From: Hymenobacter terrenus
GTDB taxonomy: Bacteria > Bacteroidota > Bacteroidia > Cytophagales > Hymenobacteraceae
Reading direction: 5' to 3'
Assembly: GCF_000972495.1 (NCBI RefSeq)
Contig: NZ_LATM01000005.1
Location: forward strand, 162,468 to 226,467
DNA length: 64,000 bases
Position 1 is the stretch's first letter. The number at the start of each line of letters is the position of its first letter. The notes under the pieces are model-generated. The model saw only the letters and a program-made list of their open reading frames with translations, was not told the origin of the DNA and searched no databases. The position numbers were made by a program, and so were the translations under genes. This document shows positions 34,233 through 42,447 of this stretch, piece by piece.

Positions 34233-35573
34233 ATGGGACGCAAGCTATTAACTGAACATATCAACGTCGAAGGCATTGACACCTTCGACGTGTACCGCAA
34301 GCACGGCGGCTACCGCTCCGTGGAGAAGGCGCTCAAAACCATGACGCCCGACGAAGTGGTGGAGGAAGTGAAGAAGTCGGGCCTGCGTGGCCGCGGCGGC
34401 GCCGGTTTCCCCACGGGCATGAAATGGAGCTTCCTGGCCAAGCCTGAAGGCGTGCCGCGCTACCTCGTCTGCAACGCCGACGAATCGGAGCCCGGCACCT
34501 TTAAGGACCGTCAGTTGATGTCGAAACTGCCCCATTTGCTCATCGAGGGCATGATTACGGGCAGCTACGCCCTGGGCGCGCGCACCAGCTACATCTACAT
34601 CCGCGGCGAGTTGTTGTACGTGCTGCGCATTCTGGAAAAGGCCATTGCCGAAGCCTACGCGGCTGGTTTCCTGGGCGAGAACATCCTCGGCTCGGGCTAC
34701 TCGCTCGACTTGCACGTGCACCCCGGCGCTGGCGCCTACATCTGCGGTGAGGAAACTGCCTTGCTGGAGTCGCTGGAAGGCAAGCGCGGCAACCCGCGCA
34801 ACAAGCCGCCATTCCCCGCTGTGCAGGGCCTTTACGCCCGCCCCACGGTGGTAAACAACGTGGAAACCATCGCAGCAGTAGTTCCGATTGTGAACGAGGG
34901 CGGCGACGAGTACGCCAAACTGGGCGTGGGCAAAAGCACCGGCACCAAGCTGATTTCGGCTTGCGGCCACCTGAACAAGCCCGGCATCTATGAAATTGAG
35001 CTGGGCGTGCCAGTCGAGGAATTCATATACTCCGATGAGTACTGCGGCGGCATCTGGAAAGGGCGCGACCTGAAAGCTGTAGTGGCTGGTGGTTCGTCGG
35101 TTCCGATTCTGCCCAAGGAGCTTATCCTGAAAACCGCAGCCGGCGAAAACCGCCTGATGACCTATGAGTCGCTGTCCGACGGCGGCTTCATCACGGGCAC
35201 TATGTTGGGCTCTGGTGGCTTTATTGCAATGGACGAAACCACGTGTATCGTGAAGAACACCTGGAACTTCAGCCGCTTCTACCACCACGAGTCGTGCGGG
35301 CAGTGCTCGCCCTGCCGTGAGGGCACGGGCTGGCTCGAAAAAGTACTGCACCGCCTCGAACACGGTCACGGCTCGATGCACGACATCGACTTGATTGTGA
35401 GCGTAGCCAAGCAGATTGAAGGCAACACCATCTGCCCGCTCGGCGAAGCCGCGGCGTGGCCAGTAGCTGCCGCAGTGCGTCACTTCCGCCACGAGTTTGA
35501 GTGGCACGTGACTAATCCCAAAGAGGCCACTGCTCCTGGCGCAGCATACCGCGGCGCGGCGGTGTTGGCTTAA
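34233..35573 (+). CDS. nuoF: NADH-quinone oxidoreductase subunit F
   Basis: NuoF is the 51-kDa NADH- and FMN-binding subunit carrying [4Fe-4S] cluster N3. The 446-residue protein shows the glycine-rich nucleotide site GLRGRGGAGFPTGMKW, the FMN-binding CNADESEPGTFKDR, and ligands in ESCGQCSPCREGTGW (C-x2-C-x2-C) with a fourth Cys in GNTICPLGEAAAWP. The ATG follows the upstream TAG directly. It pairs with NuoE and NuoG in the NADH dehydrogenase module. Confidence 0.96.
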   Translation: MGRKLLTEHINVEGIDTFDVYRKHGGYRSVEKALKTMTPDEVVEEVKKSGLRGRGGAGFPTGMKWSFLAKPEGVPRYLVCNADESEPGTFKDRQLMSKLPHLLIEGMITGSYALGARTSYIYIRGELLYVLRILEKAIAEAYAAGFLGENILGSGYSLDLHVHPGAGAYICGEETALLESLEGKRGNPRNKPPFPAVQGLYARPTVVNNVETIAAVVPIVNEGGDEYAKLGVGKSTGTKLISACGHLNKPGIYEIELGVPVEEFIYSDEYCGGIWKGRDLKAVVAGGSSVPILPKELILKTAAGENRLMTYESLSDGGFITGTMLGSGGFIAMDETTCIVKNTWNFSRFYHHESCGQCSPCREGTGWLEKVLHRLEHGHGSMHDIDLIVSVAKQIEGNTICPLGEAAAWPVAAAVRHFRHEFEWHVTNPKEATAPGAAYRGAAVLA

Positions 35574-35600
35574 ACTTCCTGACGATTATCCTTCTATACA

Positions 35601-36617
35601 ATGGCTAAAATAACCTTCGACGGCATTGAGGTAGAGGTTCCGGACGGAACCACTATCCTGAACGCGGCCCGCCAAATTGGCGGGGGCGTGGTGCCGCCCG
35701 CCATGTGCTACTACACCCCGCTGAAGGGCACCGGCGGCAAATGCCGTGCATGCCTGGTGCGCGTGGCGGCCGGCTCGGCCAAAGACCCGCGCCCCATGCC
35801 CAAGCTGGTGGCCTCGTGCATCACGACGGTGCAAGACGGCATGGTGGTCGAAAATACGACCTCGCAGCAGGTGATGGACGTGCGCAAGGGCATCGTAGAA
35901 ATGCTGCTCATCAACCACCCGCTCGACTGCCCGGTGTGCGACCAGGCCGGCGAGTGCGACCTGCAGGACTTTGCCTTCGAGCACGGCGTGAGCACCACCC
36001 GCTACGAGGAAGAGCGCCGCACCTTCGAGAAAATCGACATCGGCCCGCTCATCCAACTGCACATGACACGCTGCATCCTGTGCTACCGCTGCGTGTACAC
36101 CGCCGACCAGCTCACCCCCGAGCGCGTGCACGGCGTGCTGGGCCGCGGCGATGCTTCGGAAATCGGCACATACATCGAGAACATCATCGACAACGAGTTC
36201 AGCGGCAACGTCATCGACGTATGCCCGGTGGGCGCGCTGACCGATAAAACCTTCCGCTTCAAGCAGCGCGTGTGGTTCACGAAGCCTGTGAACGCCCACC
36301 GCGACTGCGAAAACGAAAAGTGCTGCGGCAAAGTAACTCTTTGGTACAAAGGCAAGGACGTCCTCCGCGTGACGGCTCGCAAAGACCAGTACGGCGAAGT
36401 GAAAGAGTGGATTTGCAACACCTGCCGCTTCGACAAAAAGGAAACCTCGGACTGGGTGCTGGAAGGCCCGGCGCACATCAACCGCGCCTCAGTCATCTCG
36501 GCCAACCACTACGAGCTGCCGGTCATCAACCCCCAAGTGCTAGCCGACTTACCGGAGAGCACCACCCGCGAACTGGAACGCAACCCTCCCCTCCGTTTAG
36601 GCGGCATCAATGGCTAA
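35601..36617 (+). CDS. nuoG: NADH-quinone oxidoreductase subunit G, short form
   Basis: This 338-residue protein has only the iron-sulfur part of NuoG. It shows a [2Fe-2S] ferredoxin domain (MCYYTPLKGTGGKCRACLVR), the His/Cys-ligated cluster region CPVCDQAGECDLQDFAFEHG, and a [4Fe-4S] site starting RCILCYRC with VCPVGALTDK. The large molybdopterin-oxidoreductase-like domain of full-length NuoG is absent, although a CNTCRFDKK segment near its usual start is kept. A short NuoG is common in Bacteroidota, so this is likely the normal form and not a truncation. It starts 27 bp after nuoF. Confidence 0.9.
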   Translation: MAKITFDGIEVEVPDGTTILNAARQIGGGVVPPAMCYYTPLKGTGGKCRACLVRVAAGSAKDPRPMPKLVASCITTVQDGMVVENTTSQQVMDVRKGIVEMLLINHPLDCPVCDQAGECDLQDFAFEHGVSTTRYEEERRTFEKIDIGPLIQLHMTRCILCYRCVYTADQLTPERVHGVLGRGDASEIGTYIENIIDNEFSGNVIDVCPVGALTDKTFRFKQRVWFTKPVNAHRDCENEKCCGKVTLWYKGKDVLRVTARKDQYGEVKEWICNTCRFDKKETSDWVLEGPAHINRASVISANHYELPVINPQVLADLPESTTRELERNPPLRLGGING

Positions 36618-36623
36618 ATCAAC

Positions 36624-36652
36624 TGTCACGTTCAGCTTGGCTAGGCGTGACA
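36624..36652 (+). repeat. Small hairpin in the nuoG-nuoH gap
   Basis: TGTCACG (36624-36630) pairs with CGTGACA (36646-36652). The inside, TTCAGCTTGG, recalls the GTCATGCTGAGC start of the larger palindromic elements, so this may be a degraded short member of that family. Confidence 0.45.
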
Positions 36653-36665
36653 ATTATCTTATAAT

Positions 36666-37745
36666 ATGACTCTTCCCGCTCTGGGCTGGCAAGGCCTCGT
36701 CGTTCTGGTAGTTTTCGGCGTTTCGTTGCTGATTGCCACATATTCTACTTATGCCGAGCGCGTGATTGCCGCGTTTCTGCAGGACCGGGTCGGCCCGGAC
36801 CGCGCGGGTCCCTTCGGCCTGCTGCAGCCCCTGGCAGATGCCGTGAAGCTCTTTACCAAAGAGGAGTTCTTCCCAGCTGGTGCCAACCGGGCGCTGTTCG
36901 TTTTTGGTCCCTGCTTGGCAATGGTCACGGCGCTCATGTCGTCGGCGGTTATTCCGTTCGGCAATGTGCTGCAGTTTGGCGAAACCGCGATTCACCTGCA
37001 GGGCATTGAAATCAACGTCGGCATGCTCTACGTGTTCGGCATGGTGTCGCTGGGCGTTTACGGCATCATGATTGGCGGTTGGGCTTCGAACAATAAGTTC
37101 TCGTTGCTCGGCGCCATCCGCGCTGCTTCGCAAAACATCAGCTACGAAATCGCCATGGGCCTCGCCCTGATTGCCGTGCTGATGATGTCGGGCACGTTGT
37201 CGCTGCGCGAAATCACGCTGCAACAATCGGTGGCCGGCGAGTGGCACTTCTGGAATATTGCCAAGCAGCCGCTGGGCTTTGTCATCTTCATCGTGTGCGC
37301 CTTCGCCGAGACCAACCGGACGCCCTTCGACTTGCCGGAGTGCGAAACCGAGTTAATTGGCGGCTACCACACGGAATACAGCTCCATGAAAATGGGTCTG
37401 TACCTATTCGCTGAGTACATCAACGTGTTCGTGGCTTCGGCCGTGATGAGCGTGCTGTACTTCGGCGGCTTCAACTTCCCTTTTCAATATGAATTGCGCG
37501 ATTGGTTGGTTTCGTCGCAAGGCTTGGAGTTGGTAACTGCCTCGAACATCATCACCATCCTCGGGCTGGTGGGCTTGTTCGCCAAAATCTTCGGCTTCAT
37601 TTTCTTCTTCATGTGGGTGCGCTGGACCCTGCCGCGCTTCCGCTACGACCAACTGATGCGCCTGGGCTGGACCATCCTCATCCCCCTGGCCATCTTCAAC
37701 ATCATGCTGACGGGCGGCCTGATTACGTTCGGCGTGATTAAATAA
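36666..37745 (+). CDS. nuoH: NADH-quinone oxidoreductase subunit H
   Basis: NuoH is the eight-helix membrane subunit that links the quinone site to the proton-pumping arm. The 359-residue protein contains QDRVGPDRAGPFGLLQPLAD near its start, SYEIAMGLALI, and the conserved acidic loop FAETNRTPFDLPECETELI, which are diagnostic. It begins at ATG 36666, 48 bp after nuoG, and is followed 5 bp later by nuoI. Confidence 0.96.
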   Translation: MTLPALGWQGLVVLVVFGVSLLIATYSTYAERVIAAFLQDRVGPDRAGPFGLLQPLADAVKLFTKEEFFPAGANRALFVFGPCLAMVTALMSSAVIPFGNVLQFGETAIHLQGIEINVGMLYVFGMVSLGVYGIMIGGWASNNKFSLLGAIRAASQNISYEIAMGLALIAVLMMSGTLSLREITLQQSVAGEWHFWNIAKQPLGFVIFIVCAFAETNRTPFDLPECETELIGGYHTEYSSMKMGLYLFAEYINVFVASAVMSVLYFGGFNFPFQYELRDWLVSSQGLELVTASNIITILGLVGLFAKIFGFIFFFMWVRWTLPRFRYDQLMRLGWTILIPLAIFNIMLTGGLITFGVIK

Positions 37746-37750
37746 CGACC

Positions 37751-38335
37751 ATGGAATCCCTTAGCAAACGCGCCAAAGTTCTCGAAAAGAAGCCCATGAC
37801 CCTGGCCGAGCGGGCTTACCTGCCGGCTATTTTTCAGGGCTTGACCATCACCATGCGGCACTTTTTCCGTGCTGCCACCAAGAAGCAAGTCACCGTCCGC
37901 TACCCCGACGAGACCCGTCCCTTCTCTCCCGTTTTCCGCGGCCTGCACGTGCTTAAGCGCGACGAGCAGGGCCGGGAGCGGTGCACCGCCTGCGGCCTCT
38001 GCGCCGTGGCCTGCCCCGCCGAAGCCATCACCATGGTGGCCGGCGAGCGCAAGAAGGGCGAAGAAAACCTCTACCGTGAGGAGAAGTACGCCGTGAGCTA
38101 CGAAATCAACATGCTGCGCTGCATCTTCTGCGGTCTGTGTGAGGAAGCCTGCCCGAAAGCGGCCGTGTACCTGCAAGCCGACAAAATGGCCCCGCCGCGC
38201 TTCGAGCGCGACGAGTTCATCTATGGCAAAGACCGGTTGGTAGAGCCCGTGACGCCGGATAACCGCTCGAAGCGCGGCATCCAGCTCACGCCCGAGCAAG
38301 CAGAGAAGCTGCGTACGCAATTGCAGACTGCTTAA
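37751..38335 (+). CDS. nuoI: NADH-quinone oxidoreductase subunit I
   Basis: NuoI carries two [4Fe-4S] clusters (N6a, N6b). Both ferredoxin motifs are intact: CTACGLCAVACPAEAI and CIFCGLCEEACPKAAV. The 194-residue length is normal. An N-terminal amphipathic segment (FQGLTITMRHFFRA) anchors it to the membrane arm as in other species. It lies 5 bp after nuoH, so translation is probably coupled. Confidence 0.96.
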   Translation: MESLSKRAKVLEKKPMTLAERAYLPAIFQGLTITMRHFFRAATKKQVTVRYPDETRPFSPVFRGLHVLKRDEQGRERCTACGLCAVACPAEAITMVAGERKKGEENLYREEKYAVSYEINMLRCIFCGLCEEACPKAAVYLQADKMAPPRFERDEFIYGKDRLVEPVTPDNRSKRGIQLTPEQAEKLRTQLQTA

Positions 38336-38341
38336 AGAACT

Positions 38342-38432
38342 GTCATGCAGAGCGCAGCGAAGCATCTCGCTCGCTCTATTGCACGATTGAGTTACCATTG
38401 CACGCGAGATGCTTCGCTGCGCTCTGCATGAC
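38342..38432. repeat. Perfect palindromic element between nuoI and nuoJ
   Basis: The 29-bp arms 38342-38370 and 38404-38432 are exact reverse complements around a 33-nt loop; the left arm begins GTCATGCAGAGCGCAGCGAA. It fills the 128-bp gap between nuoI and nuoJ and is the best-preserved member of the GTCAT family in the window. A T-run (GTTTTTTGG) follows, so partial termination before nuoJ is possible. Confidence 0.88.
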
Positions 38433-38463
38433 GTTTTTTGGCGTGGTGCTCTAACCTGCTGTT

Positions 38464-38973
38464 ATGTCCCCTCTCTTCCTTTTTCTCTCGTTCGTGGCCC
38501 TGCTGAGTGCATTAGGTGTGGTGCTGGCCAAAAACCCAGTGCACAGTGTGCTCTTCCTCATCCTCACGTTCTTCACGCTCTCCGGCCACTACCTGCTGCT
38601 GAACGCGCAGTTCCTGGCCGCCGTGAACATCATCGTGTACGCTGGGGCCATCATGGTGCTGTTCCTGTTCGTGATTATGTTCCTGAACCTGAACGAGGAA
38701 ACCGAGCCGCATAAGCCCGCCCTGGCAAAGTTTGCGGCGGCCATCGCGGGTGGCTCGCTGCTGCTCATATTGGTAGCCGCTATGCGAAACATAAATCCCG
38801 CTGGCTATGACCCCACCAGTTTTGATTCGCAGATTGGTATGGTGGACCGGCTTGGTCTGGTACTGTTTCAGCAGTATGCGCTGCCTTTTGAATTGGCTTC
38901 GGTGCTGTTGCTGGCAGCTATGGTAGGCTCAGTGATGTTGGGTAAGCGCGAGACGGGCGAACGCAACTTCTAA
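38464..38973 (+). CDS. nuoJ: NADH-quinone oxidoreductase subunit J
   Basis: NuoJ is a membrane subunit with five helices. In this 169-residue protein the signature is AVNIIVYAGAIMVLFLFVIM, the helix with the pi-bulge linked to coupling. The ATG at 38464 lies after the palindromic element. It is followed 25 bp later by a terminator instead of nuoK, so the remaining proton-pump subunits (K, L, M, N) must be encoded elsewhere. Confidence 0.93.
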   Translation: MSPLFLFLSFVALLSALGVVLAKNPVHSVLFLILTFFTLSGHYLLLNAQFLAAVNIIVYAGAIMVLFLFVIMFLNLNEETEPHKPALAKFAAAIAGGSLLLILVAAMRNINPAGYDPTSFDSQIGMVDRLGLVLFQQYALPFELASVLLLAAMVGSVMLGKRETGERNF

Positions 38974-38998
38974 AAGCTACTTTAACTGATTGACAATA

Positions 38999-39029
38999 AA
39001 AGAGCCGCACCTAATGGGTGCGGCTCTTT
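38999..39029 (+). terminator. Terminator ending the nuo operon after nuoJ
   Basis: GAGCCGCACC (39002-39011) with flanking A residues pairs with GGTGCGGCTC (39017-39026) and TTT. It is a clear intrinsic terminator 25 bp after the nuoJ stop. Confidence 0.85.
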
Positions 39030-39122
39030 CGGTTAATGATAGAATAATAATGGTTATAGGAACTCAATCAGTCGATAATGATAAAATAATTGGTCATGCT
39101 TTTATAGCAAGGCCCTAGCTAA

Positions 39123-39308
39123 CTATAGGTAACTATTGATAGAAGCAGCCTCAGCATGTGCCACAATAGTAGCACGAGTGAGCGTCGACTGGTAACTGGG
39201 CATCCGCATCTTGTAGACCGGCGACGATGCGAGTTGCAAGCGCATCAAAGAGGTGGTCAACATAGTCCAAAACAGAACAACTGCAGCGAAGATGTAAAGC
39301 TTGAACAT
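39123..39308 (-). CDS. Possible small single-helix membrane protein
   Basis: A 61-residue reading frame starting at ATG 39308 (MFKLYIFAAVVLFWTMLTTS). It has one hydrophobic helix at about residues 3-18 followed by a polar tail. No family is recognised. Support comes from a good promoter at 39339-39366 placed 31 bp upstream and from its isolation in an otherwise empty stretch. The in-frame extension to 39392 would run through the promoter and is not preferred. The rest of the region from nuoJ to aspS (about 38974-39632) holds two terminators and nothing else I can identify. Confidence 0.4.
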   Translation of the reverse strand: MFKLYIFAAVVLFWTMLTTSLMRLQLASSPVYKMRMPSYQSTLTRATIVAHAEAASINSYL

Positions 39309-39338
39309 TGGTGCGAGCGTTGGAGCGTTTAACTGATA

Positions 39339-39366
39339 CAAACCTACTCGTTTAGGTAAAGGCAAA
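39339..39366 (-). promoter_or_regulatory. Promoter of the small membrane protein
   Basis: On the minus strand, TTTG (39366-39363), 16 bp, then TAGGTTTG (39346-39339). Both elements match the Bacteroidota consensus; the spacing is one short of the usual range. Confidence 0.5.
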
Positions 39367-39545
39367 TCCCTCTGTCTCGCCGAGCACATCAATTTGCCCG
39401 TTGAATTTACGTTTTTGCACTACAAACGTTTGAGGCACCCTATATCAAGTCAAATAGCGACCCACTATCTGTCTCCGCTCTTCAAAGCTTTAAGGCCTGA
39501 TTCCAGCCCTTAAGCCTGCACTACCAAAGTCGATAGGCATTGTAT

Positions 39546-39583
39546 AAAAAAGTGTCTCCCGATGTATCAGGAGACACTTTTTT
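39546..39583. terminator. Terminator of aspS
   Basis: AAAAAAGTGTCTCC (39546-39559) pairs with GGAGACACTTTTTT (39570-39583). It lies 50 bp beyond the aspS stop and can end transcription from both sides. Confidence 0.85.
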
Positions 39584-39632
39584 ATATTTAATTATTTAAT
39601 TAACCTATAAAGGATAAACAGAAGGCTAAGCT

Positions 39633-41396
39633 CTACTTTACTACGACGGCCGTCGCAATACTTAACTCTTTTAACTGAGCATCCGAGATGGGTGAGGGCG
39701 AGTCAATCATTACATCGCGGCCAGAGTTGTTTTTGGGGAAGGCGATGAAATCGCGGATTGAGTCGGCGCCGCCGAAGAGGGAGCAGAGGCGGTCGAAGCC
39801 AAAGGCGATGCCACCATGGGGCGGGGCGCCGTACTCGAAGGCATCGAGCAGGAAGCCAAACTGAGCTTGGGCCTCTTCAGAAGTAAAGCCAAGGAGCGAG
39901 AACATGCGGGCCTGCACGGCGCGGTCGTGGATGCGGATGGAGCCGCCGCCGACTTCCACACCGTTTATCACGAGGTCATACGCGTTGGCACGGGCCTGGC
40001 CGATGGTAGCTGGCGAGTCGAGCAAGGCCAAGTCTTCGGGCTTGGGCGAGGTGAAGGGATGGTGCATGGCGAAGTAGCGGTTTTCCTCTTCGCTGAATTC
40101 GAGTAGAGGAAAATCGACGACCCAAAGCGGGGAGAATGAGTCCTTATGCCGCAGCCCCAGACGCTGGCCCATTTCGAGGCGCAATTCGCTCATGGCTTTG
40201 CGGGTTTTACTTTCGGGGCCGGCCAGGATGAGTAGCAGGTCGCCGGGATTGGCGTTGAAGGCAGCGCTCCATTTGCGCAATTCATCCTGCGAGTAGAATT
40301 TGTCAACGGAGGATTTTACCTGGCCATCGGCTTCCACGCGGGCGTAGACGAGGCCAGTGGCGCCAATTTGCGGGCGCTTTACAAAATCAGTCAGTTCGTC
40401 GAGTTGCTTACGGGTATAGGCAGCACTGGTGATGGCGTTGATGCCGAGGACTACTTCCGCATTATCGAACACGGGGAAGCCTTGGCCTTTTACGGTAGCG
40501 GTCAGGTCCACAAACTTCATCTCGAAGCGCGTATCGGGCTTGTCATTCCCGTAGTCGCGCATGGCGTCGGCATAGGTCATGCGGGGCACGGTGGGGAAAT
40601 CGAGGCCCTTGATTTCCTTGAACAGGTAGCGGGTGAGGCCTTCGAAGGTGTTGAGGATGTCTTCCTGGGTCACGAAGGCCATTTCGCAGTCAATCTGCGT
40701 GAATTCGGGCTGGCGGTCGGCGCGCAGGTCTTCATCACGGAAACACTTCACGATTTGGAAGTAGCGGTCGAAGCCCGATACCATGAGCAGCTGTTTGAAG
40801 GTCTGGGGCGACTGCGGCAGGGCGTAAAACTCGCCGGGGTTCATGCGGGAAGGCACCACGAAGTCGCGGGCACCTTCGGGCGTAGACTTGATGAGAACGG
40901 GCGTTTCCACTTCAATGAACTCCTGCCCGTCGAGGTAGCGGCGCACGGCCTGGGCCATTTTGTGACGCAGCATCAGGTTGTTGCGCACTGGGGTGCGGCG
41001 CAGGTCGAGGTAGCGGTACTTCATCCGCAGGTCGTCACCGCCGTCGGTTTCGTCTTCAATAAGAAAGGGCGGCAGCTTGGCGGGGTTAAGAATTTCCAGC
41101 GTCTCGGGCCGGACTTCGATGGCGCCGGTCGGGATTTTTTCGTTTTTGGAATAACGCTCGGCTACCCGGCCGGTCACGCTCAGCACAAACTCGCGGCCGA
41201 GGTGGCGGGCGGTTTCGCGCACGGTTTCGGCTTCTACGCCTTCTTCCAGAGTGATTTGGGTGAGGCCGTACCGGTCGCGCAAGTCAATCCAGAGGATGGC
41301 GCCTTTGTCGCGGGTGCGCTGCACCCAGCCGCAGAGGGTAACGGTTTGACCAATGTGTTCGGGGCGGAGTTCGCCGCAAGTATGGGTACGTAGCAT
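39633..41396 (-). CDS. aspS: Aspartate--tRNA ligase
   Basis: This class II aminoacyl-tRNA synthetase charges tRNA-Asp. The 587-residue length is that of the bacterial type with the inserted GAD domain. The N-terminal OB-fold anticodon-binding domain begins [16 protein letters not shown] and continues [20 protein letters not shown]. Motif 2 is [18 protein letters not shown] and motif 3 is [15 protein letters not shown]. The ATG at 41396 gives the normal N-terminus, and a promoter lies just upstream; the in-frame extension to 41498 crosses that promoter. It is monocistronic. Confidence 0.96.
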   Translation of the reverse strand: MLRTHTCGELRPEHIGQTVTLCGWVQRTRDKGAILWIDLRDRYGLTQITLEEGVEAETVRETARHLGREFVLSVTGRVAERYSKNEKIPTGAIEVRPETLEILNPAKLPPFLIEDETDGGDDLRMKYRYLDLRRTPVRNNLMLRHKMAQAVRRYLDGQEFIEVETPVLIKSTPEGARDFVVPSRMNPGEFYALPQSPQTFKQLLMVSGFDRYFQIVKCFRDEDLRADRQPEFTQIDCEMAFVTQEDILNTFEGLTRYLFKEIKGLDFPTVPRMTYADAMRDYGNDKPDTRFEMKFVDLTATVKGQGFPVFDNAEVVLGINAITSAAYTRKQLDELTDFVKRPQIGATGLVYARVEADGQVKSSVDKFYSQDELRKWSAAFNANPGDLLLILAGPESKTRKAMSELRLEMGQRLGLRHKDSFSPLWVVDFPLLEFSEEENRYFAMHHPFTSPKPEDLALLDSPATIGQARANAYDLVINGVEVGGGSIRIHDRAVQARMFSLLGFTSEEAQAQFGFLLDAFEYGAPPHGGIAFGFDRLCSLFGGADSIRDFIAFPKNNSGRDVMIDSPSPISDAQLKELSIATAVVVK

Positions 41397-41413
41397 GGCA
41401 AGAGGGTTTCGGG

Positions 41414-41446
41414 CAAAGTTAGGCCCTTGGGCCGGCCCTGTTGCAA
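41414..41446 (-). promoter_or_regulatory. Promoter of aspS
   Basis: On the minus strand, TTG (41446-41444), 22 bp, then TAACTTTG (41421-41414), 18 bp before the ATG. Elements and spacing fit the Bacteroidota consensus, and the mRNA leader would be only about 10 nt. Confidence 0.6.
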
Positions 41447-41530
41447 TTTTTTGGCAGTGAGCTTGCTGAACGCCCCACTGGGCCTTCCCCACCAACACCC
41501 AATAAATCGGTAGGCACCCATAGGGACTAT

Positions 41531-41740
41531 ACAGATACCTGGAGAAATATGCAGGCCTCTGTATTGCTCGTTACAGACACCTGCAGAAATGCACAGGTGT
41601 CTGTAACGAGCAATACAGAGGCCTGTAGAAAAATGCAGGTGCCCGTATGGCTTGTTACAGGCACCTGAAGAAATTTGCAGGTGCCTGTAACAACCTATAC
41701 AGAGGCCTGGAGAAATATGGAAGGTCGCGTAGGCAAACTC
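41531..41740. repeat. 42-bp tandem array C with nested inverted repeats
   Basis: Five units start at 41531, 41573, 41615, 41657 and 41699, exactly 42 bp apart; each begins ACAG and continues like CACCTGCAGAAATGCAGG. Every unit has its own dyad; in the second it is ACAGACACCTG with CAGGTGTCTGT. Across units 1-3 there is also a perfect inverted repeat with 32-bp arms, 41552-41583 and 41594-41625, around a 10-nt loop. The array lies in the divergent gap between aspS and the gene at 41935. Short frames cross it with a 14-residue period, but none has family character. Confidence 0.92.
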
Positions 41741-41934
41741 GTGCGGCGTGGCACAAGTCCCTTGGCCCTTGCAAGCCGGAGCGCGGGCACTTCACAAAGC
41801 GGAGTATCTGCTTTTTCCCGCAACAGCTGCTCCGTTTGATGCCGGGTTGGCTGGCAAACCGTATTTTTGGTACAAGATGTGCAAAGGCAGACTGTAACTG
41901 CGTTCCTTTGCCTTCTCAACCCCTTCAGATATCC

Positions 41935-42375
41935 ATGAAAATCCTCCCCTCCCTCGTATTCGCAGCGGCTCTATTGCTGGCTGGCTCTGCCCACGCACAA
42001 ACCAAAGTCAAAACCAAAACCAAGTCTGACGCCTCGGGCACCATCATCAAATCCAAAAGCTCCGGCGATGCCGTCACGCTCGACGGACCAATTAAACGCA
42101 TCGAAACTTTATCGGGCATCGACGTTTTTCCCAAGCCGAACTCGACCAGCATCCTGCTCAGCTTCACCCAGCAATTCACCAAGCCGGGCACGCTGGTAAT
42201 GACGGACTACAAGAATAAAATCATTTACCAGACTGAGCTGGACCCTGCCAACAACACCGGCGCACCCGTTGACCTGGGCAAGATTCCGGCCGGCACCTAC
42301 TTGGTCGAAGCTAAAACCGGCAACTACGTGTACTGGAAGAAAGTACGAATTAAGTATCCTGCCGCTCGGCGCTAG
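41935..42375 (+). CDS. Small secreted protein resembling a lone T9SS sorting domain
   Basis: A 146-residue secreted protein, starting at ATG 41935 with the signal peptide MKILPSLVFAAALLLAGSAH and cleavage near AQ. A Lys/Ser/Thr-rich stretch (TKVKTKTKSDASG) follows. The last 85 residues look like a T9SS type A sorting domain: IDVFPKPNSTSILLSFTQQF, LVMTDYKNKIIYQTEL, VDLGKIPAGTYLVEAKTG and a final KKVRIKYP. There is no separate cargo domain, which is unusual. It may instead be a free-standing beta-sandwich of similar fold. In-frame sequence upstream to 41647 belongs to the repeat array and is not part of the gene. A hairpin separates it from the next gene. Confidence 0.65.
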   Translation: MKILPSLVFAAALLLAGSAHAQTKVKTKTKSDASGTIIKSKSSGDAVTLDGPIKRIETLSGIDVFPKPNSTSILLSFTQQFTKPGTLVMTDYKNKIIYQTELDPANNTGAPVDLGKIPAGTYLVEAKTGNYVYWKKVRIKYPAARR

Positions 42376-42390
42376 CAAGCAGCCCCCACC

Positions 42391-42417
42391 GTGCCACGAC
42401 CCCCAAAGTCGTGGCAC
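42391..42417 (+). terminator. Hairpin between two small secreted-protein genes
   Basis: GTGCCACGAC (42391-42400) pairs perfectly with GTCGTGGCAC (42408-42417) around a 7-nt loop, followed by TACTTTTAT. It may terminate the upstream gene; the downstream TACTTTTA is also close to a -7 promoter element (TAnnTTTG). Confidence 0.65.
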
Positions 42418-42447
42418 TACTTTTATCCCCGTATCGTTTTGCTTGCT

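Noticed and set aside
34248..35507. 419-codon open frame on the minus strand
   Set aside because: Antisense shadow of nuoF caused by G+C-rich third positions.
40368..41393. 341-codon open frame on the plus strand
   Set aside because: Antisense shadow of aspS, which is complete and well conserved.
41531..41740. CRISPR array
   Set aside because: The 42-bp units follow each other with no unique spacers, and no cas genes are present. The same applies to arrays A and B.
41441..41934. Coding frames over array C, including an upstream extension of the secreted protein gene
   Set aside because: The peptides only reflect the DNA repeat; the signal peptide starts at 41935.
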